Positions 55,100 through 64,000 of a DNA stretch of 64,000 bases are shown here, one piece after another. Numbering within the stretch: the stretch's first letter is position 1; each line of letters starts with the position of its first letter. The translations under genes and the position numbers were made by a program. Where the stretch lies: assembly GCF_910592395.1 (NCBI RefSeq), contig NC_088321.1:6822001-6886000 (forward strand), written 5' to 3'. This DNA is from Lineus longissimus. Taxonomy: Eukaryota > Nemertea > Pilidiophora > Heteronemertea > Lineidae. The notes beneath the pieces were generated by a model. It saw nothing but the letters and a program-made list of their open reading frames with translations. It was not told the origin of the DNA and ran no database searches.

Positions 55100-56875
55100 A
55101 TCATTGTTATGATAGTAAGTGCTGAAGAACATTTCAATGTATACGTAGTTTATTGTTCATTTACCGCATTGTCGGATTTTTTATTCTTTTATCTCATTGA
55201 CATTATTCGGACATTTTCAACGGCAAGAATATTTATTGATGTTAACATCAACTAAGCAGACAACCATTATTTTCAGGTGGCAACTTGGGGTTGATAAGTG
55301 TGTACTCTCCAAGAAAATAAAACTAGAATGTGCTATTTAATAAGATCTAATTTAGTGATCACTCTTTGAGAAAACAAGAAGAGTGAAACGTGGATTTATA
55401 GATGATCCCCGGTGATAATGAAATGATTGCGAATTTACACATGCAGGCGTGCTGAAACCAATAAACGCACCGAAGAACATTATAGCAGAATGTAAAATAT
55501 ATTTCAGACGCAAACTAGTTGCTTTTCTATTCCCATGCTTTCTGCTCATTTAGAAAGAGGGATCACTAAATTAGCTCTCAATATAAAGAGCCTGTTAGTT
55601 TCTCTCTTACTTCTTTAGATAGTGCCGTATTAAGTAGAGCAGTGCAATAATGACCCTGAAAATGGATCGGAGGCATGTGCCAGTCGAAGGTGACGTTTCA
55701 ATCAGGGGTCAACACTGTGTATGGCCTCGATTTAAACATTCGTTCTGGGCATGGGGCGTGGTTTTTAAAATGTCGTGAATCTAAAATCCTCCATTTTACC
55801 TCCATTTTACCTAATTTTGAACAAAAAAGCATCTTGGCCTACACATTTTCTTTCTCAGATATAGCAAGACGTGTTCACCGGGTTTACGAAACTGTTGTCA
55901 TATGCGCCAAAATTCTTTTCGGCTGATTTATGCCTGTGAAGTTGGCAAGCTGTGAAACAATAAGGCGTGATGAATGGCGATCACAAAAGGGCATCCGAAA
56001 TTTGAGTAACTACACACAGTCATGACACATGAAACAGAAAAGTCAATCAGCGTCTTGTTGTGAATCAACGGGATCCGTTAAAAAAAATCCAGAAAATATC
56101 AGGCTTATAAATAATTGCTTGCTTCCACCTGCGAGGCACACTGATGAACTCAGGATGATATGAATGCATCTTCAAGTGATTTCGTGCCAAAACATCGACA
56201 AAGTAAACAGACTGTCCCGAAGGTTTCCGAATGAGCACATGGAATATCTGACAAACATAAACAAAGATGGTGATTGGTTGAAGCCAAAAGCACGTGTGGA
56301 AAATCTCGTGGAAATAAAAATGTTGCGTCCGGGATGGGCACTGTCATTCTTGTAACACTTCAAAATACATGAACTGCATGAATTGTTTACTACTTGTTCA
56401 TGGTTAGGTCGTCCCTATATGTATATGTGTTCAGCATGATGATGAGGTTCTATGCAACCCGACTAACATTATTTTTTCACGATAAACGTAATGGCGTCAT
56501 TGTTGTTACCGTTGTCGACAGAGATGCAATCTACAGGCTTAGAGATGCGCTGCACTTTCTTATCTTGAAGTGCAAAAATTGGACATTAGTTGAAAGCGAG
56601 GAAGCATTGTGCGTTTTATTAGTGTATACACACAGAAGGTGCATAATCATTGGCCTATAATGACCTTCTGAACCGATCATTGAAACGGCAGGCGACGTGT
56701 GGAGGATGACGTCATTGTCGTTACCGTTGTCGTTTATCGTTCGAGTTCTTAACCTCCCTGCCATCCCCCGAAAAACGATAGAATTATTGAATTTTAGAGA
56801 GATAAGAGTTTTAAAGATATATCTGTATCAGTATTGAAAACGACAGGGTCATGTTACGGCTTTTTGCTACATACA
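55100..56875. other. Intergenic DNA, no gene recognised
   Basis: Several short open frames on both strands without motifs. Nothing supported. Confidence 0.35.
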
Positions 56876-56887
56876 GAATCCATATCG

Positions 56888-56965
56888 ATCTCGGATCTCG
56901 GATCACGGATTTCGGATCTCGGATTTCAGATTTCGGATTTCAGATTTCAGATTGCTGATCTCGGA
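56888..56965 (+). repeat. 7-8-bp tandem repeat (cggatct / cagattt)
   Basis: About ten short units alternating cggatctc, cggatttc and cagatttc. Simple satellite. Confidence 0.85.
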
Positions 56966-58170
56966 TGAGCCTTCTCGGCTTTCGTAGATAACAGCTCTGG
57001 AGCACATTCCAACCACCTGCGAGCAGGAGATCATGAAGGAAACCTTATATGGTAACCAAGGCATTCCGAGCTGCTGGCGGGTATATAATTTTGTACGGTG
57101 GGGCAAGATTAGCGGTGAGCGTTATTGACTTCGCGTGGCGGCAACATGCTAACTTCAATAAAGTTAGCGTTAGCGTTTATCGTATGACTTCTTAACCTCT
57201 CTTATGTCAAAATATGATATGACTATATTTCCTTGTTGATTTCGAATTTGGTGCATATAAATATTGAACAGCTACATAAAGAACACATTAATTTGGTAGA
57301 TTCTGTAGAAATATGTTCGCTTTATATAAAATTGGCGCATAGTAAAAGCGTTTTCTTGGTTCTTTCATTTGGAAATGTACATTTCCATGTGGTTTTATCT
57401 ACGTTGTGTTGCTGATATCTGTTTATCGACGTATATATTGCGTAAATCCGATTGTATATATACTTCGATGGTGCATTCGACTAGATCAAAACCAGTTTAC
57501 AAGCGTTAAAAAGTTCAAGAAAGGCCTCATTCTCAGAAAGCAGGCAAGTGACTTGTTTGCTGAGGCGAAGAGTCCGGTGTTGGTAGTCAACCAGGATGTC
57601 GAGGAAGAAGAGAAGGAGTTAGGTGATGAGGGACTCGGTGCCGAGGAATCTGAGCTAATTGTTGCAAATTGGGACTTTAAACTTCATAGCTGAGGCCGAG
57701 CAAGAAAAATAAGCAGTCGCCACATAATAATATAGGCTTGCTCAAATGGCGGAGGAGAAAGCGTTTGTCATGAGCTTTAACGGTGAAGGCGAAAAGATGA
57801 TTTGGAGGCTAAAGTGAAAATCTCCACTGCCAAAGCAGAACTGTTGGCTAGATTTGAGGTCCCTGTTGGAAAACCTGTTAGTGTTTATAGGTCAAAATCA
57901 AGTTGCACGTTTCTAAATCTTAAATTCTTATCGCATGACATGAGCGTGCAATACAAACGTTCAATAAAAATATTTTATTGCACGAGAATGCTCGAGATCA
58001 TTTCTCGTGCAATCCAGACTCTTGACTGTTGAAAGACAGTCGACTTTTAAGTCATTTTCATTGTCGTCCTTTTTCTACATTATTGCGTTGGAATTCAGCC
58101 ATGTCGCGAAGTCACGACGATGTCATGAGGTTGTGACGTCGTCAACTCAGGTCTCAGTAGGAGGGTTTTT
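56966..58170. other. Intergenic; possible retroelement coding remnant
   Basis: Open plus-strand stretches at 57,500-57,690 (acidic, with VEEEEKELGDEG) and 57,745-57,870 (MAEEKAFVMSF; then, in another frame, DDLEAKVKISTAKAELLARF) look protein-like. They may be parts of a decayed gag-like or host sequence. The evidence is too weak to call a gene. Confidence 0.25.
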
Positions 58171-58179
58171 TTTGGGGCA

Positions 58180-58255
58180 TGGCGATTTAGCGGATCCTGC
58201 GGATTCTGCGGATTCTGCGGATTTTGTGGATTCTGCGGAATCTGGTCTGCAGCGG
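58180..58255 (+). repeat. 9-bp tandem repeat gcggattct
   Basis: Six to seven units after 'ggcatggcgatttagcgga'. The same stretch occurs inverted at 59,820-59,886. Confidence 0.85.
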
Positions 58256-58967
58256 ATTGGTATCCGGTCGTTTCGCTCCCTGACGTTTTCGCCCCCAGCA
58301 TTTTCGCCCCCAAACTTAGCCTAATACCATTAGGCCCCACGTGGTGGCACTGAAGGTGGCCGCTGCCGTGATGTAATGTAATCAAGCTAAATCAAGAGAG
58401 TGTCTGAGAGTCACTCTACCCAAAAATTAGTCGTTTCGCCTCCTGGGACTTGGGGTGGTTTAAGGATTGTTGCCAGGATCTCGGGCTTGTCACCTGTCAT
58501 CGCATGATCTTGCTGGCTGTTTAGTCATCAAGAGTGGGATGATTGACTCAGGTGGACGTTTTAGAAAAATCTTTTATTTATTATCATGAGAGTGGGAAAT
58601 TCTCTGTTTAAACTGATTTGTCATCTGGGAGTCCTGGACATCACCAGTCATCATGTGACTTGAATATCTTAATAATGGATCATCAAGGCAATCGTATGTT
58701 GCTCGTGCACAATTTTGCGATGTTGTAAATTAAAGAGAGACGTGTCGACCAGGCCAGTGTAGAAGTTTAAAATGTCCCCTGGAAAAAGTGTCCGTCCCTA
58801 TTGTATTCTGCACTATATTAACAAATTAACGAATGAGCGAGAATGACGTGTGTTTTTCGGGTGCATAACGACTTACACGATTACTGGCCAACTCGGCCTA
58901 TTAACAACTCGGCCTGGGTTATAGATCACGGTCAATGGTCTCATTAGGGAGGGTTTTTTTTATTCAT

Positions 58968-59412
58968 GCGCGGCCCCCCCCTCACCGTAGTTCCTAAAAT
59001 CATTGATTTCTCGGTCCTTACAGTATGTCAGTGTTGATTCAGCAGTTGTTTTGGCAAAGACATGTTTTTTGGCAGTTTCTGAAACCTAGAGCGCTACTCA
59101 ATAGGCGGCTTACAAGAAACTACGCATTTATACTGTTGTTGCCGACGTATGTGTACACTGAACTTGGGATGTGCATCGGCCCCGTGTTGAAATGCGGTCC
59201 AGTGCCAGTTGGTGCGTTTTTCGCTGATTTATGCAAAACTCAACATATCCGTCTCAAAAGTTCAATGGTTGACCCTCGATTTTTTTGGATTTTTGTGTAG
59301 CGTATGCAACTGTCTTTCATGGGAGAATGGTCACTGTAAGAATTATTCAGGAAGAAATGTATAATATTTGGGGGTTTTCGTGATTGTCCGGCCCAATTGG
59401 CAATATTGCCAT
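58968..59412 (+). repeat. ~445-bp direct repeat, copy 1
   Basis: It matches 59,898-60,344 from 'attcatgcgcggcc' through 'gattgtccggcc.aattggcaatattgcc' at high identity. No coding capacity recognised. Confidence 0.9.
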
Positions 59413-59897
59413 TTGGGATGGTGAACAGAGCTAGGAGCAAATGTGACGCTTATGATTTATTTAAAGAAATAAAATGCCCGATTTAACATCCTGCAGAATC
59501 ATGGGAATCGGGCGTTTCCAGTGATATACGACACAAATGAGCTGTCCTCATGCATTCACTTTGGAAACGCATTTTAAAATAGATGTTACGTCCTGTTAAT
59601 GGGGCACGTCATCATCGCGTACATTTGGGGAAAACTCCCTAACGAGACCAATGTGGAAATCGTCCGATAATAGAATGCAGACATTTTTTTCATGCATGTT
59701 GGGGTTTTTCCGAAATGCTTGATAATCTTAGCGGTTTAGACAATTTAACAGTTATGGAATATTACAAATATTTATTATAAGGATAATTTATCATAATATC
59801 GATATTCTCGAGCTGTTTTTATGCCGATTCCGCCCAGATTCCGCAGGTTCCGCAGAATCCGGAGGATCCGCTAAATCGCCATGCCCGTTTTTTTGTA
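59413..59897. other. Spacer between direct repeats
   Basis: AT-rich spacer ending with an inverted copy of the gcggattct segment (59,820-59,886). No gene. Confidence 0.5.
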
Positions 59898-60344
59898 TTC
59901 ATGCGCGGCCAACTCCTAACCGTAATTCCTAAAAAATCATTGATTTCTTGGTCCTCATAGTATGCCAGTGTTGATTTAGCAGTTGTTCTGGCAAGGACAT
60001 GTTTTTTTTGAGTTTTCCGAAACCTAGAGCGCTACTCAATAGGCGGCTAACAAGAAACTACGCATTATACTGTTGTTACCGACGTATGTGTACACTGAAC
60101 TTGGGATGTGCGTCGGCCCCGTGTTGAAATGACGTCCAGTGTCAGTTGGTGCGTTTTTCGCTGATTTGTGCAAAATTCAACATATCTCAAAAATTCAATG
60201 GTTGACCCCCGATTTTTTTTTGATTTTTGTGTTGCGTAAGCAACTGTCTTTCACGGGAGGATGGTCACAGTAAAGAATTATTTAGGAAGAAATGTATAAT
60301 ATCTGGGGTTTTCCGTGATTGTCCGGCCGAATTGGCAATATTGC
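59898..60344 (+). repeat. ~445-bp direct repeat, copy 2
   Basis: Copy of 58,968-59,412 with scattered substitutions and short indels. Same orientation. Confidence 0.9.
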
Positions 60345-60990
60345 CCGAAAGCTCTCGGCCTGCGGTCTCGAGTTTTCCGGTCGTAGAAAATCATCTCGTG
60401 CAATCTGGCTACCCGGATCAGCCACTCGTGTGGTTTTCTTATTGTATCGATAATTAAATCCACTCGAATCATTAATGAACAAACCACAGACTTAATACCA
60501 ATATGAAAACTAGAGGCATCTACAAGTAAAGTAATTTGTTACACTAACAATAAAATAAGACGATCCATGGCCATTTTAAAGCTGCATTCGTTATGTGATG
60601 ATTCTTAACACAGCTGGTCTTCATACAGTCAAAACGGTCAAAATTCAGATTTTGGCACAATCACTTCCAGTGAGGCTATCGATGAAATGGATTGTGGATG
60701 CTGGTTACGAGTGGATTGACAACGGTATCAAATCAATAAGAGGAGATTCCTTACAAAGGAAATTTATCCATTAGTAACAACCATAAAGGAACATTTTACC
60801 ACAAACATGAACATTGGAAGCAGTTACAAACACACAGATCAATGGTTTGAAATTAATCACAATAGTGGCTCCACACAACGTCTATATGGGGAACTTCCAT
60901 TTTTGCGGAAAAGCGCCACCAAACGTCTATTTGAGTTATTAACAAAAAGCTGAAAACACGACAATATATGTTTACTAGCATTGTACCTGT

Positions 60991-61836
60991 GGCGCAGGCA
61001 GGTTCAAATGGGCTATACCTTGAATAGATTGAATTGCAATGAAAATCTAATGCAATATCAAAGGAGCAATATTGAAGAGACAAATTAAACCAACCATTTG
61101 TCCACAGACTCGGACCCTGTGCGTGCTGTATGCGTGCATATAAAAGTAAATCAATTGGTCCGAATGAGATGATGAGGCAATGTGAATATACCTCGTTCCT
61201 TAGTCAGCAATATGCCCCTTTTTATACGGAGAAGAAGGAGAACCCAGATAGGCCTTCACATGTCGGCCTCCAAATGGCTCGGACCAATTGCACTATCACT
61301 ACATGTACTAAAACTTTAAAATGCGTTGTTGATGTTCAGCACCGTGAGCAGCTCCTTGATAAGGCCATGCCAAGTTCAGAGTGCCTCTTCAGATACATCA
61401 AGTTTTGAAAGCTGTGGTGAGCACATAAACATACCATTGTAACCTTAATTTGAAAATCCCTTCATAATCAAGGGCTAGCAATATACGATAGACCATCAAT
61501 TTGACCCCAGCTCCTTACTGCGGGAAAACCCAAGTCCAGCAACCAAAAGTATCAAAATACATTTTTGTTTACATTTGAACTGCACACATGCGTTTGTTTA
61601 CAATTTCTTTCCCGCGAAATCTAGAAGATCAGGTAACCTACAATCGTGGATTGAAAATAACATTAACCTTGGTTCAGCAGGTCAACACGTGTACAGGCTG
61701 TTCCAATCATCCCCCTACAGCCAGCCGTTCAACAGGTAGTGTTAGTAACCCCACAGGGAGTGCAGGTGATTCATTAATCCCCTGCATAACTAAACAGCAA
61801 TGGTTTGGCTTCCGTGAGTGATAAGGAGAATTGACC
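60991..61836 (+). repeat. ~0.9-kb dispersed repeat, copy 2
   Basis: Direct copy of 49,832-50,739. It is bracketed by the motif gcgccaccaaacgtctattt at 60,913 on the left and at 62,017 and 62,101 on the right, which may be subterminal repeats of a larger element. Confidence 0.85.
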
Positions 61837-62349
61837 GTGTCCGATTAAAATTCCTTCATTACTGCTCCGCTGAAGTAAATTTCCGAAAATAAACATGACG
61901 TTGCATCAGGATAACATATCACCTGCAAACGTGCAAAATTTCGAGACGAAACACTACCCCCAAATGGCACTTTAGCGAGCCGCCTTATAGTATTATGATA
62001 TAGATTTGAGATACGAGCGCCACCAAACGTCTATTTGAGTGTATGTCTATTTGAGATACGACACAATATGTTTATTTCAGGTGTGTCTCCGTTAAAACGA
62101 GCGCCACCAAACGTCAATTCGAGTCATAACACAACATAAAATGTCTATTTGAGACAACCTCTATTTATGCGGAAATAACCGCCCCTGTTGTAAAAAAAAC
62201 GATCAAAGTTATTCGGGAAGAAAGTTTTCAAGAAACTGCACACAAAGGCCAAGGGCACAAAGAAAGCTAAAGAAATTCGCCATGGTTTGACTAGTGGCGG
62301 GGGGCTTCAAACGGGGAAGAAATAGTTACAACAAGCCCTTTCAGAACGG

Positions 62350-63235
62350 ACCCTCGTCCTAAGTTAAAAAGTTGCATCCAAGAGGTGCGGGAATGGATGG
62401 CCATCAACTCTCTGAAACTCAACGACGAAAAGACAGAATTTATCCTTGTTTCATCTGGCGCCGGCTATCAACGGCAGGAATTAAGCATTGACCACCCCCT
62501 GTCCATTAAAATAGGAGATCAGCTTATCTCAGCGGTGCCTCATGCACGTAACATCGGGGCTTTTTTTGACGAACACCTCTCAATGGACCGACACATAAAT
62601 TCTATATGTAAGTCAGCCTACTTCCAAATTCACAATATTGGTCTTATCAGAAAAATCCTTACAGTTGATGCCACAAAAACCCTTGTTCATTCCCTTGTCA
62701 CCTCTAGATTGGATGGTCTGAATGCACTGCTACTTGGCCTGCCTCCAGAGAGTTCAAAATTGTGCTGCTCGTCAATGTCATCACTGGTGTTTGCAGGTCA
62801 GATCATATTACTCCAGTGCTGAACGACCTCCACTGGCTCCGTATCCACGACAGGATAAAGTATAAGATTCTACTCCTTGTATTTAAGTGCTTAAACAATT
62901 TAGCCCAAAATTACATATCCTCCCTCATAGAAGTCTACCAACCTAGACGCAGTCTCCGTTCCTCATCTGTTGGCCCACTGTTGGTGCGACCAAAGAGTAG
63001 GTTGATAACGTTTGGCGACCGAGCCTTCTCCACTGCAGCCCCAAGGCTCTGGAATCAACTTCCACGCAGTGCGAGAGAATGTGCCAGCATCTCGGTCTTC
63101 AAATCGCATCTTAAATCCTATCTCTTAGGTCGCTACCACTCCTAATATGTCTCTCTTTTGTAAAGTGTCACCGATCATTCTGAGTGGATTCTGGCACTAT
63201 AAATCATTTCAATATTATTATTATTATTATCACGT
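62350..63235 (+). mobile_element. 3' end of an L2/CR1-like LINE (RT C-terminus), broken
   Basis: Reads VREWMAINSLKLNDEKTEFI, NIGAFFDEHLSMDRHI and SRLDGLNALLLGLPP. It shifts frame near 62,760 and resumes with DHITPVLNDLHWLRIHDRIK, RRSLRSSSVGPLLVRPK, FSTAAPRLWNQLPR and FKSHLKSYLL. This is the typical end of L2-group ORF2. It finishes with an (ATT)n run near 63,217-63,230, the usual L2-type tail. 5'-truncated, inactive. Confidence 0.85.
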
Positions 63236-64000
63236 ACAGACGGCGGGGGTCAGAGGAACACAAGTTACCAGTACAACGCCAGAGGTACCGCTACATCAAG
63301 CAACGTCAGAAGAGGTCGTGGCAGAGGAACCAAGACAAGAGGCCAAAAAAGGTACGTTGCAGTCAAAGTCAGTAGCCTCATCGGCACCAAACCGATTATC
63401 ACTTCCAGGGTAATTCGCAAACATTTCTGTGGAGACAGTGGCGAGGGAAATAAGGTCTTTAGGGCTTTGCCATCCGCCTCCTACAGACGGACCTGTAGGG
63501 GGTCGTCTCAAAGATTGTCTAGAAAATTGGAAAAAAGTCACAAACGACCCGACAGTTCTGGAAGTGGTAGGCGGTTATCAGATTCCATTGTGGAATACCC
63601 CAAAACAAAACAGACAACCCTTCAGTCCCAGATTTTCCACAGCAGAGACAGAACAAATAGACATAGAGAAAAGGGCCATCACAGAAGTAATGAACCCAAG
63701 CGCGGACTTATTTCTGAGTCACATCTTCCTTCGGCAGAAGAAAGATGGAACTTACAGACCAGTTTTCAATTTGAAGAATCTAAATGCATTCATCCCATAA
63801 GAACACTTCAAAATGGACATCATCCAAATGCTGAAAAACCTCGTGCAGCCAGGGGATTGGATGGTAAAAATAGACCTAAAAAATGCATACTTTTGCGTAC
63901 CAATGGCAGAAAACATCCTGGCTATGGTAAAACCACACCGCCCAGTAGCAAAATGCACAATAGCAAGATGGCTACAGTTCATCATGACAAAAGCGGGCAT
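63236..64000 (+). mobile_element. DIRS-type retroelement, RT joined to tyrosine recombinase by deletion
   Basis: One frame at 63,250-63,370 ends a gag-like basic region (RRGRGRGTKTRGQKR). An overlapping frame gives the RT start: GGRLKDCLENWKKVTNDPTV, SHIFLRQKKDGTYRPVFNLK. A stop falls at 63,798-63,800, then HFKMDIIQMLK, WMVKIDLKNAYFCVPM. Directly after, at about 63,912, it reads MVKPHRPVAKCTIARWLQFI, which resembles the tyrosine recombinase, normally far downstream. The rest of RT, RNase H and the spacer are deleted. Continues past the window edge. Confidence 0.75.

Noticed and set aside
57406-58032. Acidic and charged open stretches
   Set aside because: Protein-like but broken between frames, with no recognised family; kept only as a possible remnant.

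Overview
The window looks like part of an animal nuclear genome, most likely a marine invertebrate; the species cannot be fixed from sequence alone. It is AT-rich, repeat-dense and littered with eukaryotic mobile elements. The few host-like coding pieces are short and split by GT-AG introns. There are no bacterial operons, rRNA genes or CRISPR arrays.

Layout. 0-0.45 kb: the first exons of a minus-strand gene of unknown function that runs off the left edge. 3.7-6.1 kb: a ~50-bp minisatellite that decays to the right. 8.4-11.7 kb: a weakly supported spliced minus-strand gene with repeats in its introns. 12.2-26.7 kb: the centrepiece, a Polinton/Maverick (adintovirus-like) element with all genes on the plus strand. 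In order these are protein-primed DNA polymerase B, packaging ATPase, small basic GGFL protein, 222-aa linker protein, retroviral-type integrase with chromodomain, two-span membrane protein, penton-like minor capsid protein, pVI-like protein, double-jelly-roll major capsid protein and adenain-like protease. Right-end cargo follows, including a PC4-like protein. The polymerase, integrase and PC4-like genes each carry one frame break.

26.7-33.9 kb: a nest of decayed elements. These are an inverted-repeat element, two joined LINE fragments, and a DIRS-type retroelement split by a 1,220-bp terminal-inverted-repeat transposon with a 9-bp target duplication. 34-47 kb: mostly unrecognised intergenic DNA, with a good host-type minus-strand exon at 40.0 kb and CG-rich inverted elements at 41.7 and 42.9 kb. 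47-64 kb: interspersed repeats. They include a five-copy ~305-bp tandem array, paired ~0.9-kb and ~0.45-kb direct repeats, tRNA-derived SINE-like units, an L2/CR1-like LINE tail, and a DIRS copy in which reverse transcriptase is joined by deletion to the tyrosine recombinase.

How it works together: the Polinton carries what is needed for replication (PolB), insertion (integrase), packaging (ATPase), maturation (protease) and a capsid (MCP, penton, pVI-like, basic protein). It is therefore an integrated virus-like genome, apparently inactivated or carrying sequencing indels. The PC4-like cargo could bind single-stranded DNA or act in transcription.
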